The notes: generated by a model from the sequence alone, not told the origin. Shown: positions 21,056-32,950, counted from the first letter of the stretch. The stretch is DNA of 64,000 nucleotides from Blastobasis lacticolella (GCA_905147135.1 LR990044.1:14574122-14638121); one strand, 5' to 3'. Translations and numbers: made by a program.

Positions 21056-21215
21056 ATTCATCATATCAGCCGAAAAACGCCCACTGCTGGGCATAGGCCT
21101 CCCCCAGAGATCTCCCATAAAGGCCGGTCCTGTGCTTTCTGCATCCAGCTGGTACCTGCGATCTTTACCAGGACGTCGGTCCACCTTGGAGGCCTATACG
21201 CTGCGCGTGGTTCAA
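21056..21215 (-). mobile_element. RTE-type LINE 3' end
   Basis: Plus-strand text CATCATATCAGCCGAAAA, ACTGCTGGGCATAGGCCTCCCCC, then GTCGGTCCACCTTGGAGGCC is the reverse complement of the very common lepidopteran RTE 3' end (GGCCTATG.CCAGCAGTGG... plus GAT tail). Only non-coding 3' sequence is left. Its terminal block resembles the end of SINE family A. Confidence 0.75.
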
Positions 21216-21950
21216 TATTTAAAATACCTAATTATCTAATTCTTGCTTGCTCAGCATCTGAAAACCGTAAGTAGAAGCCCCTTAGGTAGCGGATGCCCTG
21301 GACTACAGCCGTTTCTTATCAGATGGACTATCTGACCATATGTCTCCCTAGAAAATAAAGAAAAATATATTGATTGCGGGTCGATAAAATTTATTTTTTA
21401 GAAATTACAAAAAAATTATATAAATTTTAAATTACTGAAATTATATTAAAATATCATATTTAAATTATTTCCTCCAAATCTACTTTTGTTGCGATTTTTC
21501 TCGTCGTCGTAGGCAGTTCTTTAATTATTTATATATCGTATGGCTTTTGAGTTCATACTGCTACTTAAATTAAAAAAATGGTGTTTTATTGTATTAAAAG
21601 GTACTTTGCGCTATTTGATATTGCGCAAAATTAATCGTAAACACGGCATCGTATGTATATCGACGCAGACCCTGTCTATACATGCGTACACGAGCTTATA
21701 GGATAAAATTGGAGGGTTACTTTACGCGGCCGGAGGAGTGCGCCGTGTAGGCGTATCATTGTTAACAAAAGCGTTCTTGTATGGTTGTTTTAAAGAGACA
21801 CTACTTCCTGTAGCTAGAGAGGTATTGCAAGGGCTGAGAGGAGGCGGATAACTGTACCCTCGGTTTTATCGCAGTCATTATCGTCATTTCTTGGTATTTT
21901 TTTTGACTTACATGAATCTCGTCACGTAAATACTTGGATATTGGGCATTT
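21216..21950. other. Unassigned sequence
   Basis: No gene or repeat recognised. Confidence 0.45.
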
Positions 21951-21952
21951 TT

Positions 21953-22135
21953 AACCTCCGACGAAAAAAGATGGATGTTATAAGTTTGACGTGAATATCT
22001 GTTTGTGACATCGCAGCGGTCGTAGCGCGAACGGATGGACCGATTTGGATGCGGTTTTCTCTATTTAAAAGCCAATTTAATCGAGATAGTTGTTAGCTTT
22101 GTTTCATTAAAATCGGCTAAGAAGTTTTGAAAATA
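21953..22135 (+). repeat. Dispersed repeat family K
   Basis: CTCCGACGAAAAAAGATGGATGTTATAAGTTTGACGTG, then GCGAACGGATGGACCGATTTGGATGCGGTTTTCT. It shares these blocks with 62787-62952 and the second block with 23928-24130. This is a common lepidopteran repeat of uncertain class. Confidence 0.7.
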
Positions 22136-22389
22136 TTTGAGTTGAAGTAAACTTGGTCGGGGGTTATCCGGCTTTTTCTGTCAATTAGCTTATTTTGCAT
22201 TTACCTACCCGAGATAATGGAAAAAATAATCTCGTCTCAGTGAAAGTAGAGGGGGCCTAAAGATAGACTACACGAGTAGATCAGTATTTTTACGGATTCG
22301 CTTTGTAAGCAGTGCCTAGGCGCTACTCGGATTTAGCTACTTAATTAAATTTCTTACAATGTAAGACGATTTTCTTTCAACAAAGCCGC

Positions 22390-22810
22390 CTAAACCTTGT
22401 AGGGTTGTCCAAATAAAGGTCTTAAGCCCTTCTTAAGCAAATCTAGGCTTAGCGCCCGCCTAGCCAGCCGCTCGCACCATGCACCACTAACAAAAGAAAC
22501 ATCACCCGCAGAGCCTAACAAAGGGGCCTCGGAGGGCTCTCCACCCCTTTGTCTCATGTAACATTGTATAATTTCTGTCGGAGGGACCTCGCATAATACA
22601 TACTCATTATTATCATAACGCTTCATTGTCAAAGTCACTAAATTCGTAGGTATCCGGTGCGGTTTAGGCTTCCGGTTAGACTGATGAAAGTTGCCTGAGG
22701 AATGGATAGTTCTCGAGGGAAGAGCGCATTGCGCTGCATAGTGCCGCTGTGTCTTGAAATTGGAGAGGGCAAGGCTATACTCAAACTTGGCAGGATAGTC
22801 TGTATTATAG
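22390..22810 (-). CDS. Unrecognised 162-codon open frame, doubtful
   Basis: A minus-strand frame (ATG at 22878, stop at 22390) encodes about 162 residues, long for this AT-rich window. Its first about 15 residues are translated SINE sequence (family C head at 22815-23060). The remainder (containing ALPSRTIHSSGNFHQSN, EVPPTEIIQCYMRQRGGEPS, LARRALSLDLLKKGL) is unlike any family I can name. No splice sites or homologous copies are seen in the window. It could be a remnant of an unknown element, a host exon, or chance. Confidence 0.2.
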
Positions 22811-22814
22811 AGAT

Positions 22815-23060
22815 ATCTCAAAATAAATAATAGTAAATAAACATGCTTGGACCAATTCACACAGCCCCATGGAGCCACAAAGCAAGCAAAGCTTGTATTA
22901 TGGGTGTTAGATAACTGATAAACTACTTATATATTTTTATTTAAATCCATACTGATATCATTTCAATTTCTGCTCGGCCGGGATCGAACCCGGGATACCT
23001 GCGTAGCAGATCTCTGCGTGACAGACCAACATATAAATTAACTGAACCACTCAGGTCGTT
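22815..23060 (-). mobile_element. tRNA-derived SINE (family C)
   Basis: On the minus strand the head reads ACGACCTGAGTGGTTCAGTT...GGTTCGATCCCGGCCG, a tRNA-like box A and box B. The body towards the 3' end reads TATCTAACACCCATAATACAAGCTTTGCTTGCTTTGTGG. It matches copies at 41325, 56580 and 61715. An extra 10-20 bp lies between the tRNA boxes. Confidence 0.85.
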
Positions 23061-23925
23061 ATAAATATTACGTCTTTTTTATTACATATGTACTCACGTG
23101 CATGACACAAATACCACATTGAAACAAATCTATCCCTTCGGGAGCACCCCTCTCTAAGCGTCGCGGGTTAACAAGTTTTTTTTAACTCCAAAATCACTTG
23201 TTTATTTAAAAATGGTTAAATAAACAAATGACGTTTGTTTGCTAGAAGTTCCAGGGCTTCGATTCTGGTACGGAAATCGTCTCAGTTGCAGTAACATTAC
23301 AATAGCATCGCATGTCAAACGTGTGATTGTTATTCAAATGACAGATGTTGAGTTGCAACTTTCATGAGTTATAACTTTTCCTCAATTCGTTTTCTGGTAC
23401 TTTAGTTGCATTATGGTTTTATATGGCTGTTGGTACTCCAATAAATAAATTACTAAGTTGCATCTTTCTTAGTTGTCAAACTGCCTTCAATTCTGCCAAC
23501 GAAAACGTGTCAAAGGTCGAACAATGATTTAACTGCAATTTAACTGGGATGATGCTGAGACTGACTCGATACCTCGACGTAGTTATAGTAACATCACAGT
23601 TACAGTACAACATAATAACAACTGCATTGCACACCAGAATCGGTACCCTGGCTACTTCACCGAACTTACAAACATATAAACTTTTAAGTACCACATTCAT
23701 ACTGGGCTATTTTTAAAAGTAGAATTTATTCTAGAAAATTTAATTTCCCCGCGGAAATGTTTACAGTTTGTAATATACTCGTCATTTTAAACGAGTCCAA
23801 AACATAAATCCGAAAGCCGCTAAGCTAGTTGTAGTGTAAGACGCTTAATATGGCTAAACTAAAAAGCTGGCCATGACTGTATAACATCCAAATATACTAT
23901 AGGCATACCAAAGGGCTTTCTGTAT
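23061..23925. other. Unassigned sequence
   Basis: No gene recognised. The motif AGTTGCA recurs several times in 23280-23470. Confidence 0.45.
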
Positions 23926-23927
23926 CT

Positions 23928-24135
23928 TTTTTAATCCCCATCACAAGAAGTAGAGTAATAGAGGTTTTACGAGTGTGTCTGTGTATATGTGTATATGTGG
24001 CCCTGTGTATATGTGTTTCTGTCTTTGGCATCGTTGCTCCCATACGGATGGACCGATTTCGATACAGTTTTCTACATTTGAAAGCCAGTTTAATAGAATT
24101 GGTTCATCAAATTCGGTTCAGTTAAAAATATTAGA
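23928..24135 (+). repeat. Dispersed repeat family K, diverged copy
   Basis: GGCATCGTTGCTCCCATACGGATGGACCGATTTCGATACAGTTTTCT matches family K. A GTGTATATGTGTATATGTGG low-complexity run precedes it. Confidence 0.7.
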
Positions 24136-25079
24136 GTGCATCTATACTTTGCTAAATGGTAGAATGGTATCCACAAATGTATGTTGTGAGGTTATGTTGA
24201 TAATGACACGGGAAAATGCTACTGCTCCGGCGCTCAAAAAACACTCGAGTCGTAGCTGCCAGTGTCATACTACAGACGCGCGCCAATTTCAAAATGCCAG
24301 TCCGAAAAATAGCAGATTTGTTTCTGGCACTCGCCGGCCGCTGCCACGGCACGCTCACTACATTCGATCGGCTCGTGCGCGGTGGTTCATACCGACTAAT
24401 ACGCTCTTCATTTCATTCCTCACAACCTAACCCTCTGTGATAGAACGACGTTTTTGATATTTTAGATTTTTGGACAAATTATAAAAATCAGTGAAATTAA
24501 CACATTTTCGATCTCCAGCTTGCCAAATTCCCAGGAAAAGTGTATAGTAAAATTTGATTTCACACATTTCCTGTAAATTTCAGGCAAATAATTATTTATA
24601 ATGGCTTATATATGCAGGTATATTTACGGTAACATACACTTAAATTTAGAGAATGTTCCTATATAACAAATTTTGTTATTTCGTAAAATTTTCTTCTATT
24701 CTACATTAATGACAATAATTCACTATTTATTGTAGATACATTTATGAATTGTACTAATATAAAATCTACTTGAAACTGACATTATTTTTAAATTATTGGC
24801 CACTCATGTATTAAGAAATTTTTTTTATACCCAAAATGTTTAAACATTGTTTAAAAAAGAACTTTTGCAATTTTTTTCTAAAATTAATTAATTTGCTAAT
24901 TTTTTAATAAAAATGTGCTATAGCTAGAGATACTATTTACTGTTTATCTATTAGCATAATTAGTGTATAATAATAAAACAACAAAAAACCGATGGAATCC
25001 ATTCATTTCTGATCGAAGTGTTCATAAAAGTAATAGAAAAAAAAAATTACTTTTCTTTAGAAATAAATCATAACTTAGG
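24136..25079. other. Unassigned, moderately GC-rich then AT-rich sequence
   Basis: 24220-24400 is GC-richer (GACGCGCGCC, CGCCGGCCGCTGCC) and open in two plus frames, but no motif is recognised. 24440-25079 is AT-rich with nothing identifiable. Confidence 0.4.
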
Positions 25080-25081
25080 TA

Positions 25082-25332
25082 GAGCTCGTCTTATCTAAAA
25101 TGACGCGCCCCACTACCGCATTAACGCACACAAGCAAGTTTAAAATATGGACGCAATACATATACAAATGCCGTTGTAATTGGTCATTCAGTTGCCGGTG
25201 AAATTCAAACGTAGGAGCACGCGTCGTTCATTGGCTCCCACACAGATGAAATGTCGTTATCAATATTTGCACTCACACATCGAAATCAACTAACTAAGTA
25301 GTGGGGCGCGTCATTTTAGACTAGACGAGCTC
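25082..25332. mobile_element. TA-flanked MITE, copy 1 (251 bp)
   Basis: Long terminal inverted repeats of about 36 bp, beginning GAGCTCGTCT...CTAAAATGACGCGCC at each end. Both outer flanks are TA (25080-25081 and 25333-25334). Non-coding. The TA target duplication suggests Tc1/mariner-type mobilisation. A second copy of the same length is at 55731-55981. Confidence 0.93.
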
Positions 25333-25424
25333 TACTACTTATGATATATTTTGTTTCATATTTTTTTCTGAACGGCCATAAGTTATATACTATAAGACAT
25401 TTCAAGGTTATCCATTCATTATCG

Positions 25425-25640
25425 GACACACTGTATATTAAAACTAGTGGACCCGACGCGACTTCGTTCACGTACACCTACTTTACCCCTACCTACCCTT
25501 TTTTCTTGCTTATAAACCTTCCTCTTCAATCACTCTATCAATGGTTGAAAACCGCATTAAAATCCGTGACGAAGTTTAAAAGATCTAAGCGTACAGACGG
25601 CGGGAAGCGGATTTGTTTAATACTATGTATAGAAGAAGTA
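25425..25640 (+). repeat. Dispersed repeat family G
   Basis: ACTAGTGGACCCGACGCGAC, ACCTTCCTCTTCAATCACTC, CCGCATTAAAATCCGTGACG and GCGGATTTGTTTAATACTATG are characteristic phrases of a common lepidopteran repeat. Related copies are at 26995-27190 and, inverted, 46490-46620. Confidence 0.7.
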
Positions 25641-26146
25641 AACACCGCCGCTGAACAACAAAACTACAAATTCGACAGTACCATTATCATGATAACAACA
25701 ATGTGGTTTTGAGGATATCACAAATTCTGCTCGTCTGGCTTTGAGTAGGTACTCCGTATTTGGCCGTACTCACCCACAAGTGTTTGTTAAACTATCGCCT
25801 TACAAAGGCATTAGGCAGCCATCATAGCACTTTAATGTACACTGCTGAAATAATAGCTATTTTAACGGGTAATTCAAACTGTGGTATTAGGGGATTACAT
25901 TTATACTACCGTGTTAATTACCTAAGATAAGTAGTACCTGACCAATTAGGATACCGTCGTAGCCATAACTGTGATAAATCGAATTCTTACAGCTGACAAT
26001 GCTTGTCTAAATAAAGTAGCGTTATTTTGCGTTTACTTAGCGGAAAAATACTTGTCCCAGTCAAGTAGCGTTATTTATCGGATCGGCCATCGGATGCCGT
26101 GTATTCTCATTCTTATATTTGAATCGCATTCGAGAAACCACCAATT
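25641..26146. other. Unassigned sequence
   Basis: No gene or repeat recognised. Confidence 0.45.
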
Positions 26147-26157
26147 AACTCAATAAT

Positions 26158-26417
26158 ATTGGCCGTATGGTGTCCGGCAGAGTAGAATAGCACCAACCCC
26201 TTAAACTTGTGGGTGTCGTACGAGGCGACTAAAGTTTTCGAGGCAAAAGATCAAGAGTCTCCGTAGTCTGGAAAATGGTCAGCAGCATTTTCCATTGTTA
26301 TATTTAAACACTGCGATCTCCAAACCGCCCGCCAAGCGTGGAGATTATGGCACTACCCTCCCCTTTCGTGGGAGAGGCCCTAAGTCCTGCAGTGGACTGT
26401 TACGGGCTGTGATGATG
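26158..26417 (+). mobile_element. SINE family A, full copy
   Basis: 260-bp copy with exact 11-bp TSD AACTCAATAAT (26147-26157 and 26418-26428). It starts close to CCGTATGGTGTCCGGC and ends in GATGATG. Very similar to the copy at 4132. Confidence 0.92.
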
Positions 26418-26474
26418 AACTCAATAATTACAAAAGGAACCAATTTCACAAGAACCAATAAGATATTCATTTTT

Positions 26475-26600
26475 ATGTCATACGGTAGGCAAACAGGGAA
26501 GTGGGCCTCCTTATAGAAAGTGGTCACCGCTGCCTATAGACATTAGCAACACCAGGGGTATCGCCAATGCGTTGCCCACCAATATAACACGTTGCTCTTG
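26475..26600 (-). mobile_element. LINE 3'-end fragment (family B)
   Basis: Minus copy: GGTAGGCAAACAGGGAAGTGGGCC, AAAGTGGTCACCGC and GCAACACCAGGGGTATCGCC. The inner end reads AACACGTTGCTC, matching the 5' boundary of the shorter copies at 32832 and 59455, so these three form a subfamily. Confidence 0.82.
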
Positions 26601-26779
26601 TAGCAAAACGTCAAAAAACCCTGTACTGCCAAAGCCACGGTTCCCCACGTCACCACTCCATGAAGCACTCCTCGTGTAACATATTTAATGGTATATTAAC
26701 TATTGACGTGTTATTTGCATATTTTTAACGGGAGTGCTGTAGAATTCTCATTAGATTAGCTATGAATAAAATTCTATCA

Positions 26780-26945
26780 AAATGTATTATTATTATTATT
26801 AACTCTCTTTATTACACAAAACACATTAGAAACATAGTCACAATACAAAGTACAAAGGCGAGCTTATCCCTATAAGAGATCTCTTCCAGCCAACCTCATA
26901 ATCCGTGATGAGACCATAATGTAATGTATCATTAACAAGAAATAA
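26780..26945 (-). mobile_element. LINE 3' end, family H, minus
   Basis: AACTCTCTTTATTACACAAA then AGCTTATCCCTATAAGAGATCTCTTCCAGCCAACCTC is the reverse complement of the TGGAAGAGAT.GCT-type 3' UTR. An (ATT)n tail lies at the plus-strand left end. Confidence 0.6.
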
Positions 26946-26994
26946 GAATGTTTGTATACTTAATAGGGTCGGTTTTACTCGCACTGTAAAGTTT

Positions 26995-27190
26995 GAAACG
27001 ATTTATCAATAAACTTCGACTGCGACTTTGTTCGCGTGGTTTCCTACCCTTCCAACCTACCTCTTGAATCACTCACACATTAAAATGCGTTGCGTAGTTT
27101 AAAAGATATAAGCGTACCTACATACATACATAGATACTGAGAGACAGATGGCGTGAAGCGACTTTGTTTGTAAAATCTTTACAAACAAAG
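26995..27190 (+). repeat. Dispersed repeat family G, second copy
   Basis: GACTGCGACTTTGTTCGCGTGG, CTACCTCTTGAATCACTC, GCGTTGCGTAGTTTAAAAGAT, GTGAAGCGACTTTGTTTGT. Includes a CATACATACATAGATA run. Confidence 0.7.
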
Positions 27191-28240
27191 TCTTGTATCG
27201 GTAATCGTTAAACTGCCGCTTAATCAAAGCACGCGGTAAGAAACTTGGCCAATACTTTTAAAATTCATCTTAAGCCATAATCTACAGCGGTGACCCAAGG
27301 AGACTCTGAGTTTTGACACACACGAGGACAAAATAAAACTGACTTGGAACTTGGCGGGAAATAATTGACATAGGCTAGTCGGGATTAGTAGAGCTGTTTC
27401 AGTCACACGTGTGAGAAATTGCAAAAATAAAAGGTAGGAGTTGGAACGTTGATGGTCTAGTTGTTAATGTGTCAGGCTCGTAAACGAGAGCTGCTGGGTG
27501 GGTTAATTCCACGATGATTATTATTTTTTACTATAAATTACTATTTAGCTGGAGAGATTCTAGTCAAGTGTTAGTATTATTCCACCAATTTGAATGCTAT
27601 CAAACTAATCAACTGCAGTATTTGGGATCCAATTAAATGCTGCAATCGTTAAGCTCGCAAACTGCAGGCGATACATGCGAAATGAGCCGCGAGTTGTAAA
27701 TTTTCCCCAAAATGAGGGTAGTACGAAATGAAATACGCTCGCGTAGTTTCAACTCATTGGCCTAGCTCTGTAACTGTTATTGGTAAAGTTCGTATGGTAT
27801 GCATTGTGCAGTTTTTCAGTTAATAAGGCTCAAGGATATGTCGAAGTGCGAGAAGTACTAACATATCGTAGTGTGTGTACACCCCTCACTCCGCTTTAGG
27901 TTATAAATAGAATAAGTTGGCATGTAATACGAAACAATACACATTCCGTCCGTTGCGTATCACTTCGCCACACATCGCAATTTAATGCTTGATTCTTTTT
28001 TAAATTATTGTACTGTTACTGGGTGGTAATTGGCTTCTGAGCTTATTCAACCAGGCTAAGAGTTCCCAGCGTCGATCAGATCTTAGTTATCTCTGACAAT
28101 GAAACAAGATTTTGCAAGTTGATATATCGCTTCCATAATAACTTTTACATAAGCGTAAATCTTCATTATCACATATAGCAAACGGAAACAAACTACTTAC
28201 CTACCTGAACAATTTTATTTATTTTTTATTTAACCATTAA
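27191..28240. other. Unassigned sequence
   Basis: No gene. A weak tRNA-like phrase (TGGTCTAGTTGTTAATGTGTCAGG...GGGTTAATTCC, 27450-27510) may be a decayed SINE head. Confidence 0.4.
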
Positions 28241-28350
28241 TTTACCTCAAGATTATTACAAAAGTATATGACATAATATATTAGACACAACAGGCCAACT
28301 TATTTCTGTAAAGAAATTTCTTCCAGCAGGCCTACAGCAGAGAGATCGTG
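28205..28350 (-). mobile_element. LINE 3' end, family H, minus
   Basis: GGCCAACTTATTTCTGTAAAGAAATTTCTTCCAGCAGGCC follows the same plan as 26780-26945 (a TGGAAGAAAT.TCT-type 3' UTR read on minus) with a TTTATTTTTTATTTAA end. Confidence 0.55.
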
Positions 28351-29395
28351 ACAATTAAATGCAGTTAAGACGTGCACAGTAGCAAAAACAAAATAATGAT
28401 GCTTAACTAATACTATACATAAATACATTTTGTGAGCTGAGAGCAATTATTACGCTTGTTCCTGCCATATGCTGCTCTAACATGTAATTAAAATGTTGAG
28501 TTAAAATATTTGAGATAAGGGTGGGTGAATAAAGCCCACCTAAATGTTCCTTGAAAAGCGTTGCGTTATTTACAGCAATAAAAAGATAAATCATACTTTT
28601 GAGAACCGGAAAATGCTCCATGTGTTATGTAAATGGTTAGCCATTGTTATGGTACCTTTTTGAAACTCTTCCTTTGGGCGTAATAAATAGTATACCTACC
28701 GCCCATTTACAAAATAGCGCCCTAGGTACTTAACTACATTCTTAATAAATCCATACCTACTAAAACATAACTGTTACATGTAATATTATTTATTAAAAAT
28801 AAGAGTAATGATGCAAATCAATGATTTAACATAAAATTTTCCAAAATTTTTGACAACTATAACATACCTCTGGGTTTCTTACTATAATCATTTTAAAAGA
28901 GACTTTGTTCATTATGATATACACATTTGCTTTAAAATAACATTTTAGTTCCAGTTTTATAATAAATTTTACTTTGTCTTACATTGGGCAGATTTGGGCG
29001 TTATTATCCAACTGCGTAGTATTGTCATTTTCTACGCTTTTCCACGGAATTACGTGGGATACTAAAGCTCCAAAAAATTGGGTGCTATTAAACACTGAGA
29101 CCGTAAGCACATGTACCTTAATAATAATCATACACAATACTCCCTTTTTCACCGAAACAATTACCTACTACAAACGTATCACAATAATAAGGAAAACGAA
29201 AAGAGAGAAACACTTACGGGGCGAACTGTATCAGGATTCACGGTATGTTACTTCCTTCTTATTTTCGCCATTTCCCTTTTGCGACATTCAAAAGTGAAAT
29301 AAAAACCAGCCAAATGGGATTCGGACTAGCATACGACAGCGTATAAACATATGACACGTACGACACAATAGGTACTGCTGACAGGTTGACGTGGC
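28351..29395. other. Unassigned AT-rich sequence
   Basis: No gene or repeat recognised. An open frame at 28974-29297 has no recognisable motif. Confidence 0.4.
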
Positions 29396-29399
29396 AATT

Positions 29400-29488
29400 G
29401 CGGTATGAGGTACGCCAAATCCTAGTTCATGGTCAAAGCGGACCACGGGCCCTCGTACGCGAGACCGCAACCAAAACGTTAATGCCAT
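29400..29488 (+). mobile_element. S-family SINE, 3' fragment
   Basis: AAATCCTAGTTCATGGTCAAAGCGGACCACGGGCCCTCGTACGCGAGA then AACGTTAATGCCATCAT, the distal tail of the tRNA-SINE only. Confidence 0.8.
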
Positions 29489-30120
29489 CATTTAAAGAAT
29501 TTGTTTGTAATTATGTTGTCTATCGTTATGCAAAGTCTCAAGATTGGTCGCGCGAATATATGATTTAAAAAAAAGTTTAACTATCCCACTTACATAATTG
29601 TATGCTGATTTCATTAATTGAACAACAACATACATAAATAAGAAACTAACTATCCCAAAAAGGTTGCAACTAACCCCTTTTCATCGTCGATCTAATTGAT
29701 CCGGAACGTGTTTTCAAGAATATATATTAATGTTTGTATAGTTTACATTGATATAGGGACACTTCTTATACACAAAGCCTAATCTACGGAATTTTCCATC
29801 CAACAACTTTCGTATAGATTCAATAAGATAAATAAGATAGTAAGGAATTGTTAGAAACGACAAATAAATGTCAATGTAAGGTAAGGGGAATAATAGGCGA
29901 TATTCCTCTTTTCATTCTCGTGATGGGAAACACTCCAGACAACGCGTAGGTGGTTTGAATTAAGGACGTGCACGAGTATCGCGTTGCCATGCCTTGCTGT
30001 GGCAATTTGTACTGCCATTACTGCGCAGATCATTATTTTACGTGGTAAAATGCTAGCAGTAACAGTACTTTTATTAAACGTAATATGTGTTGTATACAAC
30101 TGTCTTTATATTATAAAATA
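29489..30120. other. Unassigned sequence
   Basis: No gene or repeat recognised. Confidence 0.4.
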
Positions 30121-30123
30121 ATG

Positions 30124-30450
30124 ATCATCTTGGCGTTAATGTCCCGGTTGTGCTCTCGCGCATGAAGGCCCGGGGTCTGCCTTGACCATGATCTAGGATT
30201 CGGTAGATTAGGTAATTACAGCCCACTGACCTCTGTGACCCTGCTAGAAAGGGAACCTGACCACATTCAGTAGCCTAAATGTGCTGGTTTCATCACGATG
30301 TTTTCTTTTACCGTAGGAGCATCGGTTAGTATATAAGTAATGTTGAACTCAGAAGAGTCATTGGTACATGGCCACATTGAGATTCGACCCGGTACCTCTC
30401 GCTTTCGAATCGGAAACCGTAACCACTTGGCCACCGACGCTCGGTACAAT
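30124..30450 (-). mobile_element. tRNA-derived SINE (family S), full-length
   Basis: Minus copy from the GAT-tail side (ATCATCTTGGCGTTAATGTCC) to the tRNA-like head (GGTACCTCTCGCTTTCGAATC...CCACTTGGCCACCGACGCTC). Box A is GTGGCCAAGTGG on minus, and box B is changed to GGGTCGAATCT. Confidence 0.9.
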
Positions 30451-31158
30451 AGTCTAATTTAATCAAACTTCGTGAAACGTACGACCATTCTATAGAATAA
30501 TCTCCTTGCAGCGGTATTTTCAAGTAGCAACGATTGAAGTACTGGGTTCGTTCCTTCGTTTCGTTCGTTTGCCAGAAACGCATTCGCAACGATGATTAGC
30601 GGCAGTGATCGCATGTCATCGGTTGACCTGTTGCTTTTTGGCCTCCGTCTGAAAAACAAGTTAAAAATAATTACCATTGATGCTAAAAACATAAACAGCT
30701 ACGCCGTAGACCTCAGCTACGAAAAGTCTACGCCGAAACCTACGAACAGTGTATTTGCTACACGCGATAAGAAATGTATGTTCATAACTATTTGGTATAA
30801 AAAGATTTTCTTAACAGATTGGAAACTATCACTGCGTAAAGAAATAGTGCTTACATATAACCTTTTCATTTCATTGACATTTTTGAACAACGAAATGCAT
30901 GAAACTACAAAGTGTTTTACGTCCAGGCCACTCAAAATTTCAAGCAAAGTTTGACTTCAGTCAGTTCCGCTATAAATCTCTGGAAGTAACAAAGTCTACC
31001 TTGCTACCGACTTTGTTAACATTTCGCGGGAAACCGAAATATATATTTCGTATTTGGCTCTATAAAACTCTTATTGGTTAGAAGCAATTAGCGTGTTTTA
31101 GTAGCATTTAAAGCATAATCTTGGTGTAAGTTTTAATAAAAAATATTATTTTGAAAGA
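30451..31158. other. Unassigned sequence with a 120-codon open frame
   Basis: A plus frame 30592-30954 (MISGSDRMSSVDLLLFG...) is 120 codons, overlapped by frames on the opposite strand. No domain is recognised and no splice context is convincing. Most likely chance, or part of an old element. Confidence 0.3.
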
Positions 31159-31490
31159 TCATCTTTGCGATAATGTCCCTGTTTTGTCCTCGCGTACGAA
31201 GGCCCGGGGTCCGCCTTGACCATGGTCCAGGATTTGACAGATCAGGTAATTATCTGACCTCCGTGACCCTGCTACCTGGAGAACCTGACCAGATTGAATA
31301 TGGTTACACATTAAGTCAACTGAATGTACAGGCTTCATCACGATGTTTTCCCTCGCCGTAAGATCATCGGTTAGTATGCAACTAATGTACATAAGAGAGA
31401 AATAGACATTGATACATAGCGGCAGTAGGATTCAAACAAACTACCTCTCGCATTGCGAGTCGGATACCATTACCACTATACCACTGACAT
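31159..31490 (-). mobile_element. tRNA-derived SINE (family S), full-length
   Basis: Minus copy: CTTTGCGATAATGTCCCTG...GTCCGCCTTGACCATGGTCCAGGATT ... CGAGTCGGATACCATTACCACTA at the tRNA head. The box B region is decayed (ATTCAAACAAACTACC). Confidence 0.88.
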
Positions 31491-31940
31491 TCGCAGTAAA
31501 TTTGTATATCTGAGAGCTTTGAAGTAAATGTGAATATCTCAGTAAACAAAGTCTCTTTTCAAATAATTATAGTAAGAAGCCCGGAGGTAACTTACAGTTG
31601 TCTAACAATGTTTTCCCTCACCGTAAAATAATACTCATAATATTATCAATATACTCATGCTCTAATACAGTACATATATTGCCAACGTCATCCCGGGTAT
31701 ATATGGCCATACTAGTAAATACGGGCAAAGGAGATAAGGACAAGAAATAATTAGTGGAGACGCAATTCGACGGGTCGCTCGAGATCGCTCGGGACTGACA
31801 ATACGAGTATATTCCTTTTAGTACCGAAAATAAATTCGCTTAGATACAATATAATAATGGCGGCTCTTCCGTAACTATGGGAGATACAATACGGCGTTTC
31901 GTTACAAATGCAATATATTTCTATCAAGTATTTACTCTAG
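31491..31940. other. Unassigned sequence
   Basis: No gene or repeat recognised. Confidence 0.4.
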
Positions 31941-31944
31941 GAGC

Positions 31945-32290
31945 GTCGATCGGGCGGTTGAGTATTCGACTCGTAAGCGAGAGGTACCGGGTTCGAATCC
32001 CGCTGCGGCCATGTACCAATGACTCTTTTCTGAGTTATGTACATTAGTCGAATTTTACCCGATGCTATTTCAGTGAGGGAAAACATCTGATTTTACCTGC
32101 AAATTCAGGCGACTGAATTCGTGATGGTGATTCCAATCTGGTCATGGTTCCCCTGGTAGCATTGTCACGAAGGTCAGATGGTAGTCGTTCCACTGTAATT
32201 ACCTGATCGCCAAATCCTGGATCATGGTCAAGACGAACCCCGCGCCCTCGCGATCGAGAGCACAACCGGGACATTATCGCCAAGATGATG
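31945..32290 (+). mobile_element. tRNA-derived SINE (family S), full-length
   Basis: GCGTCGATCGGGCGGTTGAG...CGAGAGGTACCGGGTTCGAATCCCGCTGC gives an intact box B and a tRNA-like anticodon arm (TTCGACTCGTAAGCGAGAGG). The full body and tail end CGGGACATTATCGCCAAGATGATGAT. Confidence 0.92.
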
Positions 32291-32830
32291 ATTTGCTCTG
32301 TGACAGTATATTACTAAAACTACCACTTACTAACGTTGTCATGTTTACAAATGAATGCAAACATAATGTTTTAAACTATTCGCAGTTATTATCACACATA
32401 TTAGAGGTATATTCCGGGTTCCCTACCGTGTCCCGTGACCACACACGTAACTGCGTCGAAATATCGGGCTACTCGTCAACAAAGGAAGAAAAGTTCACGG
32501 TAGCAAACCCGGAACATACCTTTAAAATGTGTGAACAATGCAAACAATTTAAATCCCTCTACTACCAAAGGACTAACATGAAGTTTTAATATGGGTACAT
32601 TAGTAGTTACTTTCTTTTGAAGTCTCTTAATGAATTCATAATAAGATTTGTATCTAAGATACTACACAATTTACTTGTTTAACTCCTTGATTATTAACCA
32701 AATCTCAGAAAAACAAAGTAGTATAAAAAGGTATTATAGAAAAAAAAGTATAAACCGAACCGATTAGAAAGTAAACGATACTTCGTTAAATGAATAAAAT
32801 ACTAATTAAAATAAAATAACAGAGCAACGT
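32291..32830. other. Unassigned sequence with a CxxC-like open frame
   Basis: A plus frame to 32589 ends in FKMCEQCKQFKSLYYQR (one CxxC) but starts inside the SINE. The non-SINE part is about 100 codons with no recognised family. Possibly a remnant, more likely chance. Confidence 0.3.
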
Positions 32831-32831
32831 G

Positions 32832-32950
32832 TTATAGAGGTGGGCAACGCATTGGCGATACTCTTGGCGTTGCTAATGTCTATAGGCAGTGGTGACCACT
32901 TTCCATCAGGTGGCCCGCTTGCCTGTTTGCCTACCGTATTACATAAAAAA
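32832..32950 (+). mobile_element. LINE 3'-end fragment (family B, short subfamily)
   Basis: AACGTGTTATAGAGGTGGGC then GCAACGCATTGGCGATAC...GACCACTTTCCATCAGGTGGCCCGCTTGCC, ending in an A-run (ATTACATAAAAAAAA). It shares its 5' boundary with 59455. Confidence 0.85.

Noticed and set aside
22815..23060. True tRNA gene (box A/box B) at this and the other family C and S heads
   Set aside because: Heads are attached to SINE bodies repeated elsewhere, have extra bases between boxes and do not fold as complete tRNAs by eye.
23975..24430. 151-codon plus open frame
   Set aside because: It begins in the GT-rich part of a family K repeat. The rest is a moderately GC-rich stretch open in two frames, with no recognised motif.
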